A stretch of 48,663 bases of DNA, taken from positions 1-48,663 of the forward strand of contig CALMEO010000118.1 of the NCBI GenBank assembly GCA_937862935.1. The letters run 5' to 3'. The position numbers were made by a program, and so were the translations under genes. The stretch is from an uncultured bacterium (GTDB lineage: Bacteria; Patescibacteriota; Gracilibacteria; Absconditabacterales; Absconditicoccaceae). Below the pieces are notes generated by a model. The model was given only the letters and a program-made list of their open reading frames with translations. It did no database searches and was not told where the DNA came from. This document shows positions 1 through 9,547 of this stretch, piece after piece. Position 1 is the first letter of the stretch. Each line of letters begins with the position of its first letter.

Positions 1-8
1 AGTAGGAT

Positions 9-410
9 ATGTCGTATCTATCCTCTGCTCTATTATTTGATATTTTGATTTCTTGACCGATGGTAATCGAACTTGAGGGTGACAGACGTATTGGTACTGA
101 GGGCTTCGGTTTCTATATCAAAAAAGGCGAAGGTCTTGCACATCATTTGCCGGAGTTACAGGCATGGGCTACTACAGCCAATAACCTCAATCTTCCCATC
201 AAGAATAAAAAGGGAAAAATCACTTCTTATCCTACTTATATCAATTATCTTGGTAGATATGAAAGTGTCCTCTTTTAGGGAGATTTTGTTAATCTCTATG
301 AAGGAAAAGTCTTCCATAATGGTAAAGAAGTTGACTTCAATCAGCGGCTTGCTAATACAAAAAAAGCCAATGCTTTAGCCAAGAGAAAAGCTAATAAAAG
401 GCATAGGTAG
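9..410 (+). pseudogene. UAG-interrupted ORF, unknown function
   Basis: One reading frame runs from ATG at 9 to TAG at 408-410 and is interrupted by an in-frame TAG at 276-278. The part before it (about 89 residues, one TGA read as Gly) and the part after it (43 residues, very Lys/Arg-rich near its end) both look like protein, and no frame change is needed to join them. Another in-frame TAG lies at 3-5, so the gene may start upstream of the window. TAG is a genuine stop for many neighbours, so the simplest reading is a nonsense-mutated gene fragment. A gene from a phage or plasmid that reads UAG as an amino acid is the alternative. I do not recognise the family. Confidence 0.4.
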
Positions 411-420
411 TTATAATAGG

Positions 421-450
421 CTGTAGGTGTTTTACCTGCGGTTTTTTTTC
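421..450 (+). terminator. Rho-independent terminator
   Basis: An 8-bp stem (CTGTAGGT with ACCTGCGG, two G-U pairs) and a 5-base loop are followed by a T run. It lies about 10 bases after the stop of the UAG-interrupted ORF. Confidence 0.75.
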
Positions 451-459
451 TAAAGAATA

Positions 460-1272
460 CTATATTTTTTTGGATATTGGGACAAAGGTATTAGTTTTTT
501 CATTAAAATATATACACTCTTCGGGGATATCTATGTCTAATGACTTGATTCTTCATCAATCTAAACATACTATTTTCCCCTTTGTTGCCTCCTTATTCTC
601 TATTATTTTCTCAGTTATGTACGTTATTTGATCGTTTGTTGGTTGTCATTCTGGCATATTCTTTTTGATGTAACTAGCTATATCTTCTCATTTCTCTTTT
701 ATTATTTTTTCAAATTCTTTGGCCATATGTGATCATTCTACGAGTGATAGTGCTAATATTGTTATATCAAGCATATCATCACTTAAGAGTATATTTGTAA
801 CCATAGATTTTAGTTTGGCATAATCTTCAAATCACGCTCTTGCTTCAAATATTTGTGTCGAAGCATTATATATTATTTTTGTATCTTTATCTATTATATT
901 TGCTCTCTCTAATGATTCTACTAAGACAAGATTATAAATATGTGTATTGATATTTTTGTCTCCTTCATTTGATCTTCTAAAAAAATTTCAGCGATGTAGT
1001 GTGTCTCATAGTATCATGTTTCCTGCATTGAGAAAAAGTACCTGTATCTTTTTTCAGGGATATTTTTGGAGAAAATTCTGAATAAATCATGTGATGGATT
1101 TTGTATCGGTGATATCTAAGTATATTCTTTCTCATTCTTTTTTTTCTTTGGAGGTTTTGATAATATTAAAATTTTTTAGCAGTGCATGTTCTGCTGCTTT
1201 CCCTATAGTACTTGTCTCTGATCATACAACCAATCAGATCTCTTTATGTTGTGATATCGTTTTTATATCCAT
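460..1272 (-). CDS. SDR-family oxidoreductase
   Basis: A 270-residue protein with the layout of a classical short-chain dehydrogenase/reductase. The N-terminus has a Gly-rich nucleotide-binding turn after a beta strand (GLVVGSETSTIG; usual pattern TGxxxGxG, here degenerate). An LFLNAG segment near residue 87 corresponds to the NNAG motif. A catalytic-type Ser follows IIYNA, and YAKLK fits the YxxxK catalytic pair. Substrate cannot be told. The degenerate glycine motif leaves the choice of NAD or NADP open. It is a single gene facing the plus-strand ORF; ATG at 1272 follows immediately after an AT-rich TATACT. Eleven or so TGA codons are read as Gly. Confidence 0.7.
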
Positions 1273-1304
1273 AGTATAAGTATATCTTAAAGTTAAAAAA
1301 AGTC

Positions 1305-1328
1305 AAAAAAAAGAGCAGTCCTCTACTC
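1305..1328 (-). terminator. Hairpin with T8 on the minus strand, upstream of the SDR gene
   Basis: On the minus strand GAGTAG and CTGCTC pair around AGGA and are followed by eight T. It lies upstream of the SDR gene, so it would stop antisense transcripts arriving from the dsbB region, or act as an attenuator. No minus gene ends directly here. Confidence 0.45.
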
Positions 1329-1340
1329 CTCATTAACTCC

Positions 1341-1368
1341 TTGAAATAATTTTTTTTAACTGTATTAT
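1341..1368 (+). promoter_or_regulatory. Sigma70-type promoter for the dsbB-like gene
   Basis: TTGAAA and TATTAT are separated by 16 bases and lie about 38 bases upstream of the ATG at 1406. Confidence 0.5.
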
Positions 1369-1405
1369 CCAGATTCAATAGTATTTATTTTTTATCAATC
1401 ATTAT

Positions 1406-1867
1406 ATGAAGCCTATTGTTTTTTTACGTATTATTTTTGTCCAAGTAGTATTGGCAGTGATCTGATCCTTGTACTTTTCTAATTTTTGAGATCCTATAGC
1501 TAATACATTACAAGGACATATTTTTGGTGGGAGTGGTTTTGAACCTTGTCATTTGTGTCGATGGGCAAGAATCTTGATGTATCCTTTGCTTATAATCTCT
1601 TTTGTATGACTTCTTCGTAAAGATACAAAAATAGTATATACAATATTGCCTTTTTCTATTGCTGGACTTGTACTAACGGGCTATCATTATAGTATGCAAT
1701 ATATCAACGCACTAAATGTTTTTACTTGTGTACCTGGGAATCCATGTACTACTATTGACCGAAAAATATTTGGTATTGTTACTATTCCTGCTTTGGCTTG
1801 GTTGGCATTTCTTGTGATTACTCTCTGTGCGATGGCTATTCTTATTAAAGACAAAAAATATACCTAG
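1406..1867 (+). CDS. dsbB: DsbB/BdbC-like disulfide oxidoreductase
   Basis: A 153-residue membrane protein of the DsbB family, which oxidises thiol-disulfide partner proteins outside the membrane and passes electrons to quinone. Four hydrophobic segments are visible. The first redox pair is C-H-L-C near residues 48-51 and the second is C-V-P-G-N-P-C near residues 108-114. Codon CGA at 1559-1561 lies directly after the CxLC, where DsbB/BdbC proteins have Trp (CxLCW), and a second CGA at 1760-1762 lies before the FG-x-x-TIP helix where Trp is common; both support CGA=Trp here. It stands alone, with its own promoter. No DsbA-like partner is adjacent, although a DsbA could lie elsewhere. Confidence 0.85.
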
Positions 1868-1883
1868 ATTATATATGCTTCAC

Positions 1884-2348
1884 CTATATGTATTTTTTAT
1901 ATAAAAAAAGAGAGAATCAAAACCATTCTCCCTCAAATATTTTTGTAATAATCTTATTTGCAAAACGCAGATATGATTTTATAACCAACCCCATAACGAA
2001 ATACGCTATGATGTACCATTTTAACATATCAATACTTAACCATATGTTGTGATTTGTATATTTATAAAAGATTATAAGTTCCAGTATTGGTATACTAGAA
2101 ATGGTGTAGAGTAATGTTTCTATAAACCAATGTCTTTGTACGATTTCAATTGTCCGTCCGTACATAACTGCTATTACATTGGGAATTGTAGTGATGAGCG
2201 ATTTTGTTAGACAGAGCAATAGTAGTGTTTTTTCACTGTGAAGTATACCTATGTGTACAAAAAAAGTAACAATGAAAATCGAGGTATAAATGCTGATATA
2301 TTCTGTCCAAAATTTTTGTGTTTTGAGTGCCTTATTTATTTTCTTCAT
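1884..2348 (-). CDS. Small multi-pass membrane protein, unknown
   Basis: 154 residues beginning MKKINKAL, with about four hydrophobic helices and charged ends. A UGA-stop reading would end it after EGEWF; with UGA as Gly it runs 11 residues further to TAG. It converges on the dsbB-like gene with only 16 bases between the stops. I recognise no family. Confidence 0.6.
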
Positions 2349-2496
2349 GATTGTTTTGTTTTTCTTTGAGGTAGTGTAATATCTTTGTATTATGGGAAAT
2401 CAATATATATTTTTTCTGGATTTACTAAAAAATTACCCACTGATACAGGGGTAATTTTGATTGGGATGTGCTCCAAGTGTTTCATTTTATTTGCAT

Positions 2497-2763
2497 TTAT
2501 TTGCGAACAAAACGAATGTAGTAATCCGGTGGTATAATACCGTTTGTAGCGAGGTATAACTCACGATTTGTCTTGGGTGGACAGGTTAATATGAGACTTT
2601 CCCAAGTCATACATGGTAGTGTTGCAGTTTCTGTGAAATTTGTTTTTGTACTTCCCGATACTGTAGTTGTATACTTCTGTTGTGTACTTCCAGATATATC
2701 TATTTGATTCTGGTTTCCAATGTTAAGCGTTATGCTTTCTTCATAGATGTCTTTTTTGTTCAT
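2497..2763 (-). CDS. Small Ser/Thr-rich hypothetical protein
   Basis: 88 residues, no TGA codons, TAA stop. The central part is rich in Ser, Thr and Gln and holds two Cys (LPCMTW, ILTCPP), which could form a disulfide. No signal peptide or transmembrane segment is seen. The flanks 2349-2496 and 2764-2947 hold nothing I can assign. Confidence 0.4.
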   Translation of the reverse strand: MNKKDIYEESITLNIGNQNQIDISGSTQQKYTTTVSGSTKTNFTETATLPCMTWESLILTCPPKTNRELYLATNGIIPPDYYIRFVRK

Positions 2764-2947
2764 ACTTATTTTTTTATTTTTTTAGTTATTTTTATCCTTT
2801 CTTTTTTATCCTTTTGTAGAGGATATAAAACGTGGTGGATACTTCCATTTTGTTTACTTGTTCTTTTTGTTTTTTACCATAGGCTTTTGTTTTATATATG
2901 TATATATACTTATATAGTTATAGTATATAAAGTCAAACATAGATATT

Positions 2948-4063
2948 TTATTGTGAAACATTTACTCCTAGTGTTTTTTCTAGTTCATCTATCATAATGC
3001 TTGCATAGGATCATCCTTGTAAGGTAAAATTGAGTACTATATCGTCTTGTTGAAAATGTACGCTTACTTTCTGAGGGAATACCCAAATCGGTCTTCTGAT
3101 TCAAAATATTTTGTAGTTTTCACATAATTTCAAACTCTTTTCTGTGATTCAATTTTTTTCAAGCAATCATTGTTCTTTATTACCTGCAATAGTTCCTTTG
3201 GGTGCTAATAATAGATTATATCAGACTACGGGTCACGTGATTATCATAGTATCTGGATTGAAAGGGATTTCTCATGTAAGATTTTTGGGATAACGAAAAA
3301 ATTGTTTGCTCTTTTTTGTATCATCAAAAAGCTGTACGGTATTTGTCTTTGCTTGGTATATTCACCATTGGTTTTTTTTGTCGCTTGTTGTATCTAGAAC
3401 GATATCCCCATCCAATATTTGGAGTCATTTTTTTGTCCTTGTATAGATATATTCGTTTAGCATTTTGCTTCCATAGGATTGTATTTTGAAAATAATGTCT
3501 TTTTTGTCTTTTATATTTGATTTTCATTGGAGGAGTTCACTCCCCTGTTTTGGATTTATTCCACTTATACCAAATCTTTGATTTCAAAACAAATTGGGAA
3601 ATCATTTCTTAAAGAGACTGAGTATCTTTCTATTTGAGATATCTTTTTCTTTTACGCTCAAATGCTTATTTGCTCTCAATTTTATATAGAAGCTATTTTT
3701 TATCGGTGTTGTCATCCCTATAGGATCAGTATGCCAAGCTGTTTTGAGTACTTTTGCTACTTCTCCTATACTTGCCATAAATGCTTTTTCTCCTCCAAGT
3801 TTTTTTAATGCACGTTTGTATATACATATTCGTTGTCTTGTGATAGCTTTTTTATCTTTGAGTCCTGCTATCCCAAGGGTCAATCTAGGGATATTACAAG
3901 AAGAGCAAATATGGTTTACTACATCCATAGTGTTGAGATTTCTTTTTTCAAAAAACACAAAAAAAACATCTCCTTTGTCAGCAAAGGTAAACGGTAGTTC
4001 CTCTGTCACGATGAAGTCCTGTGATTTTTGTTTAAAGGAAAATAATTTATCATCTATACTCAT
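2948..4063 (-). CDS. truD: tRNA pseudouridine synthase D
   Basis: 371 residues. TruD makes pseudouridine 13 in tRNA. The signature AGLKDKKAITRQ near residues 66-77 contains the catalytic Asp of the family. A second family motif, NQRFGISG, and the C-terminal GGSYASIMIDEL stretch are both present, so the gene is complete. CGA at 3830-3832 follows the ITRQ, where bacterial TruD often has Trp and archaeal or eukaryotic members have Arg. Under the standard code only the first 153 residues would be made. The upstream gap 4064-4276 separates it from the divergent OLD gene. Confidence 0.92.
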
Positions 4064-4276
4064 GGATATCTTATTTATTTACTAAAATCTATTTTATTCC
4101 TTTCTCGTTGTGTGATCTACATATATCTGCCATTGGCTGTATGTTTTTTAGATATTTTATTTTTGAAAAGTAAATGCATGTTTGCGGTAGATAGCTCTAC
4201 AAATTTGCAAAAATATTTTTTTTGAGTATACTTATATGGTAGGAATATACAAGTATTTATCCTGCTCTGATCACGT

Positions 4277-6211
4277 ATGCAACTAAGTAATATCAAAATT
4301 TCAAACATTTTGAGTTTTCCTTATCAACCCGATCTTTCAAAGATTGAAGGTGTAAAATTTCATAATAAAAAAGATACCAATGTGAATGTACTTATCTGAC
4401 CAAATGGTGCTGGTAAAAGCTGATTTTTACATATAATCAATCAGTTTATCAGGGTTGGGATTTTTAATGATTATATCTATGATAAACCACTTATCTCTAG
4501 TAAAAATACTGATTATCATCAGGTCATTACCCGTAATACACAATATACAGAGTGACTTCATCCTCATTTTACTACTCCTGACAAACCATCACACCTTATT
4601 GTGGAGTTTTTGCTTACACAACATGATTATGATAATATGATACATATAAGTAAACATGCTAATATCTTGAATATGCTTATTAAAAAATATAGCACCTTGG
4701 ATATACGTTATCCTGTGTTCTCTCAGCAAGAAATCAGAAATATCCCTAATACCTTTGTTTTTAATTGTTCGCTTGCTATTGATTCTCAGCAAATTATTAT
4801 CGATCAAGATCATTTTTCTCTATGAGAACAATTTGTATTCTTGTATTTGCAGACTATAGAACTTATTCAGATTTGTATCGATATTCATAATGAATTTGAA
4901 AGAAAGGATGGAGAACTGCCAATAGATCATCTCAAGAATGGGATTTGATTTATAGGCATGAACAGAAGCCTACATAAAGTCTCTAATTCTATAGATCCTC
5001 ATGCTTGGGATACCTTTCTGTGAAATAAAAATTCATCTGATTATCATTCCTATATTTGATTTTACCTTTGTGCAAAAAAAATACGAAATATTATTTCAGA
5101 TCATGCTCCTTTGTATATGGATGAAGAGCATATGAAACATTATCGTGAGAAACTCGAAAAATCAGATTTTTATATTAGTTTATCGGCTAGTATCCAAAAA
5201 TATTTTAATAGAACTTTACATATCGAATATAGCAATTCACTCATTACTTTTTCTCTAATAGATGTTTTTGGTAATAGTGCTACATTTTCTCAGTTGAGTG
5301 ATGGAGAACAATCCTTGTTATCTATGGTTTTTACTATGTATGGCTATGATCTTAAAGATGGTATGATTATTGTCAATGAGCCAGAAATCCATTTTCACCC
5401 TCAAATGCAAAGAAGTTTTTCGAGAATGATAGAAAAAATCAATGAACGTATAGGGACTCAATTTATACTTTCTACCTACTCACCCTTGTTTATTAATGAA
5501 TCCAATATTGGGAATGTCTATAGATTTTCAAAGATACAATGAAATACACAAATCAAAAATCCACTTATTACCTTATCTCATGATGAAGCGACTTTGGTAC
5601 ATCTTCTCAAATTTGAAAATCTTTCCAAAATATTTTTCGTCAATAATATCATTATGGTAGAATGAGAGACTGATGCTTATTTCTTTGAGTTTTATTTGAA
5701 ATATCTCCACACACTTCCGCAACGAAAAAGTAAAATAACCGACTATGAAATCATAAATATCAATGGTAAATGAAGTTATAAGGTTCGAAGCCACTTTCTT
5801 TCTAGATTTGGTTTACAATCATTTTTTATAGGTGATTGGGATAATATCGTAGATTATGGCTTTATGACCCAAACTGATCTGTGATATTATTATAAACAAA
5901 CAAGAATACATTACGCTGGACTTAAAAAAAGTGGTAAAACTCACCGTAATTATAATAAACTCGTTGATACTATACAGAATGTTTTCCCCAAAACGTATAC
6001 CTATTTGATTACCAATATTGATACACTTTATAAGAAGCATGTCTTTATTCTCAAAAAATGAGATATAGAAGCATATATTGGTATGCCAGAAAAATGATTA
6101 GAAAAAATGGTAAAATTTTGTCATTATGATTTTAGTCGTCGATTGCATGATAAAAATTTTGATTCGTGTAGACAAGAATTTGAGACAATTTTTACTACTA
6201 TATTTACATAA
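4277..6211 (+). CDS. OLD-family ATP-dependent endonuclease (ATPase + TOPRIM)
   Basis: 644 residues. The N-terminal ABC/SMC-like ATPase has Walker A GPNGAGKS near residue 40, the signature LSDGEQSLLSM near residue 343, and Walker B IIVNEPEIHFHP near residue 370. The C-terminal TOPRIM domain has the metal-binding IMVEGETDAYFF, followed by a FFIGDWD segment that supplies the second acidic cluster. This arrangement defines the OLD (overcoming lysogenization defect) nucleases, known from phage P2 and from bacterial defence systems such as Gabija, where a helicase partner is next door. No helicase is adjacent, so it appears to be a stand-alone class 1 OLD. TGA encodes the Gly in Walker A, so the gene needs UGA=Gly to work. 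Confidence 0.88.
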
Positions 6212-6226
6212 TTTTTTTAAAGAAAA

Positions 6227-6253
6227 ACTCTGAAATTTTTTTATATTCAGAGT
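6227..6253 (-). terminator. Terminator between convergent genes
   Basis: A perfect 8-bp stem (ACTCTGAA with TTCAGAGT) is followed on the minus strand by TTTTTCTTT. It ends the operon whose last gene is at 6281-6850. Confidence 0.65.
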
Positions 6254-6280
6254 CTATATAGTAAGATGAGGTTTCTGGTA

Positions 6281-6850
6281 TTATCCTTGAAAAATAAAAA
6301 ATCCTGCGACTATAATGAAAATAAGTGAAAGTCATATAAATATCAAATTTTTGAGTTTTTCATTTTTTATCATCCCCTTTAATTGTCCTATTTTTTCTTC
6401 TAGTTTTTGCTTTTCTATAATGGCTTCTTGTTTTTCTTTGTTGTAGTCTGGTAACGCAATCATATGTTGTATCTTGCTTTCAAGTTCAGAAACTCTTTGC
6501 TGAAGCACAAAAATGACTTTATTTTTTTCTTCGAGCATCTTTTCTTTTTCTTTGAAGATAAGAAAAAATTTTTCTACTTTTTGATCAATAGCATCTTCTA
6601 AGTCGTTCTTATGTGCTATACCTGTATTATTGCTGGTATTTGATTGGTTAATGATTTCTGTATTGAGCTCTTGATGAAGTGTTGCAAATTCTTGCTTTAG
6701 TGCAAGTACCTCTTCTTTTGCTAATAGTACCTTATTAGCTATTTTCTTATAGGACAATTTTCCACTTTTGATATATCTATCTATAGTTCTTGTAGAGATA
6801 TTCAAAGATTTTGATGCGACTTCTCTAGTTACGTTGTACGTTTTACTCAT
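6281..6850 (-). CDS. HTH protein with coiled coil and C-terminal membrane anchor
   Basis: 189 residues. The N-terminal part (about residues 5-45) fits a MerR/excisionase-type helix-turn-helix, with REVASKSLNISTRTIDRYI as the helical core and a following KIANKVLLAKEEV wing. A long Gln/Glu/Lys-rich coiled coil fills residues 50-165. After a TGA-coded Gly comes a hydrophobic helix (LIFIIVAGFFIF) ending the protein. It would be a DNA-binding protein tethered to the membrane. ATG at 6850 is preferred to a TTG two codons earlier. Target genes are unknown. Confidence 0.65.
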
Positions 6851-6941
6851 AATCAACTAATATTAATAATTTAAAATACGTATGCAATATACCTATCTCT
6901 CTATGATAAGGCTTTCTGCTTTTCTTTGGCTTTATTTTTGT

Positions 6942-7205
6942 TTATTGGTTAAGATCAAATTTGGTAGGTTCTGGTTCTTGGATATTATCTAATAGTGATT
7001 GTATAAATAATACTAATAATACCCCTTCTAGCATCCCCATAGAAATGATATATAAATATACCCCAGCTATGTATTTATAATATCACATAAAGAAGTATAT
7101 TCATGACATTGCTGGTCCTGCACCTGCATTTTGAATATATGGTATTACTATTAGTATAAATACAATGATGACAAACCAAAGATACATTATTGTTTTTTTT
7201 TTCAT
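6942..7205 (-). CDS. Small membrane protein, unknown
   Basis: 87 residues starting MKKKTIMYLW, with two or three hydrophobic helices and a short acidic tail. Two TGA codons sit in the middle, so the standard code hides the gene. It lies between the HTH protein and the holin-family gene, probably co-transcribed with them. Confidence 0.55.
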
Positions 7206-7242
7206 TTTTTATATCGTCTATTAAATAAAGATACTTTCTAGA

Positions 7243-7626
7243 TTATATTATTTTTTTGATTAAAAAGTATATTACGCTGAGTATAAGGGATAATATAAAT
7301 GTTTGTACAAGGGTTCCAAGTTGTACACCAATCCCAATATCTAAATAGTTAACTGTTTGTTCAAAAATATAGAGAACAATAAGATTGAGTAATAATGATG
7401 ATAGTCAAAGTGTTATTATCCTTATGGGTAAGGTAAGTATTTTTAGTACATTTTTGAGTACTGAATTTATCAACCAGAAGATGATTCCTAAGACTCCAAA
7501 GATGATATAGCTGTCTTTGTAGATGGATTCTATTTTAAATCCAAGTTCTGGTATATAATTTACAATGACATACAACACTACCCCGTTCACGACAATATTG
7601 ACTAGAAGATGTTTAATCGGCTTCAT
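7243..7626 (-). CDS. Phage holin family 4-like membrane protein
   Basis: 127 residues with four hydrophobic segments and an N-terminal KPIKHLLVNIVVNGVVLY stretch, then a short polar turn and further helices with LPIRIITLG. This organisation matches the PF04020 family (YvlD-like, four-TM proteins named after a phage holin but found on many chromosomes), whose role is unknown. A TGA at residue 74 is read as Gly. It is not evidence of a prophage by itself. Confidence 0.6.
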
Positions 7627-7794
7627 ATCTATATCTAATAGCTAAAATGTATCATATAATAGATATCAGTAATAGAACTGATACATATTTGTCTACTGTT
7701 TTCAATATCATTTCATATTCTTCTTATTGGCTTTTTAACATACTTTTGTCATTTTTGTTAAAAATATGTCAATTTATGTACATATCTGTCTCAT

Positions 7795-8202
7795 TTAGTC
7801 CTCTATCAAATCATCGAATGTGTCATTTTTACCGTCTTTTGTGTATGTGTGAATTGCATTTCTTGTGGCTAGTATGGCTATAACTGCTGCCCTCTTTCTT
7901 CTTGGTGATACTTCAAACCCATGGTCTACCATTGTCTGATAATTTCGTTGTAGTACATCTTTTATGGATTTTCCTATAATAAACTCTGATAAGAAGCTAG
8001 CTGCAGCTGTACTTATATTTGAACAATTTCCATCAAAACTGTAATTTTTTATTATATTGTTTGTGATCTCTAGATATACGACAATATCATCTCAACAAAT
8101 AAAATTACCCTCGTGTTGCTTTATAGTATATTCTTTTAAAGCAAAATTCTGGAGAGGGTTTTTAGCATATTCTTGTATCATGATATTTTGTTCTTCGCTC
8201 AT
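7795..8202 (-). CDS. IscU/SufU-like Fe-S scaffold
   Basis: 135 residues with the U-type scaffold pattern. The first ligand is Cys in FICGDD, with the usual CGD motif, and the second lies in FDGNCSNISTAAAS. The third conserved Cys of the family, normally in an RxKCA segment near the C-terminus, is absent: this part reads RRKRAAVIAI. Either cluster ligation differs, or the protein works as a sulfur-transfer partner rather than a scaffold. The sufCB pair lies about 3 kb away on the same strand, but no cysteine desulfurase is in the window. Confidence 0.75.
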
Positions 8203-8213
8203 TGTATTTGGTC

Positions 8214-8249
8214 TGTAAAGTCCGTAAAGTCTGTAAGGTCCCTAAAATC
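8214..8249. repeat. 9-bp tandem repeat
   Basis: Three copies close to TGTAAAGTC in tandem (8214-8222, 8223-8231, 8232-8240) plus a fourth degenerate unit, just upstream of the IscU-like start codon at 8202. Two GACTGTATA copies follow at about 8251 and 8281. A role as regulatory site is possible but unproven. Confidence 0.6.
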
Positions 8250-8289
8250 GACTGTATAAGTTTTCGACTTTATGGCTTTTGACTGTATA

Positions 8290-8562
8290 CTAATCTAGTC
8301 TATATCGGAGACATTCTATAAGTCTTTTTATCATAAGGATAATCTTATTACTTATTTCTATAAATCACTTGCTTGCTATTATTTCGAGGCGTTCTATTTG
8401 GCTTGCAACATTGTGGACTGCAATCAAAAATTTATTTGAATTGATTTCTAATACTACATCATATGATCCATCTCCATTTTCTGTAAAGAGTGCAGTGACA
8501 TTGTCTAGGCAGATCTTTTGCTGACATGTGTCCATAGGAGTGATAAGGTTCATTTGATTCAT
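8290..8562 (-). CDS. Small hypothetical protein
   Basis: 90 residues starting MNQMNLITPMD, with a beta-strand-rich centre (SYDVVLEINSNKFLIAV) and a basic C-terminal helix ending at TAG. One TGA is read as Gly. It is first in the minus-strand run that continues to the IscU-like gene. Family not recognised. Confidence 0.45.
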
Positions 8563-8685
8563 AGCATATCGCTAAATAAAATACCAAAAGATGAAAAATG
8601 TTGGTACGAGCTTTTTTATGGTTTTAAAAAATAAATGCAATAGAAAAACTGTTTGATTTTTTCTGGAAAAATCATCTTGATTTTT

Positions 8686-8714
8686 TTGTACAAAACATTA
8701 TATTTTTTTATAAT
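8686..8714 (+). promoter_or_regulatory. Promoter for the AbiEi-like gene
   Basis: TTGTAC and a perfect TATAAT with a 17-base spacer, 24 bases upstream of the ATG at 8739. Confidence 0.65.
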
Positions 8715-8738
8715 ATTTTTATAGGTAAGTACTTGTTT

Positions 8739-9509
8739 ATGTCTAATAAAGTTTTTGACAATCTTGTTAAAAAACTGATTAAATATAGAGGAAAGCTCGT
8801 AGATGGGGAAAAAATTTCATTGCTCCTTAAATCCTCTCTTGCTGAAGATTTTTCGTTACAGAAAATGTATAAGATTGTGTATTACCTTAAGATCAGGGGA
8901 TATCTTGAAAATCTTAAAAAAAACATATTCTTTGTTAAGGATCCTGATCATACCTATACCACAGAGGAGATCATTGATCTTTTCTATCGAACCATTGTCA
9001 AGAAACATTGTACAGATTTTCTCAAAGGTAATCGATATATTTGATGACTTAAGGCCCTTGAATTGAACCTTTCTTCATTTGATATCCCTGATGAACTCTC
9101 TATCGTTAATCAGTATAAACAAGCTACCGAAGTCATAATGTTCGAAAAACAAATAGTGTTTAAAACCTATTCTAAAAATAAGACAGATAATCTGTTTAAG
9201 TTTTTTTGGAAATTTACTAAAAAAATATCTATAGGTAAACATATTTTTCCTATTGCTGGTTTGGAATTAGCTATTTTGGAAAGTCTTTATAATCCATGAA
9301 TGATTTCTCAGTGATATATCAACGAACTGGTAAAAAAAGTAATAAGAAAATACCATACAACATTGGATATAGCTATCTGGGAATCTATTTTGAGAAAAAA
9401 TAAACATAATACAAGTATCAATAGGTTGTATACACTTACAAAAACTATTGATCCTGTCTTGGCTGATACACTCAAAAATCTTATCAAGAAATATGGGTAT
9501 TTTATATAA
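8739..9509 (+). CDS. Hypothetical protein, possibly AbiEi-like
   Basis: 256 residues. The N-terminal third looks like a winged-helix segment. It is followed by a KGNRYIGGLKALELNL stretch and later by AGLELAILESLYNP, which together resemble the layout of AbiEi-type antitoxins and related type IV toxin-antitoxin regulators. The match is by pattern only. No AbiEii nucleotidyltransferase toxin is adjacent, so if the family assignment is right this is an orphan. Start ATG at 8739 is preferred to a TTG two codons earlier because it fits the promoter spacing. Confidence 0.4.
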
Positions 9510-9547
9510 TTAGAGTAGTATTTCTTATTTTTTACGTACCTATACTT

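Noticed and set aside
2680-2997. Plus-strand ORF of 105 hydrophobic residues
   Set aside because: It lies antisense to the 88-residue gene and the truD end, and is a T-rich frame giving Phe/Leu by composition.
4117-4308. Minus-strand ORF of 63 residues between truD and the OLD gene
   Set aside because: It overlaps the 5' end of the OLD gene and has no family resemblance; the AT-rich gap explains it.
7243-7626. Prophage, suggested by the holin-family protein
   Set aside because: No terminase, portal, tail or integrase genes are near; the PF04020 family is widespread on chromosomes.
7647-7883. Plus-strand ORF of 78 residues
   Set aside because: It runs antisense across the end of the IscU-like gene, whose family motifs are clear on the minus strand.
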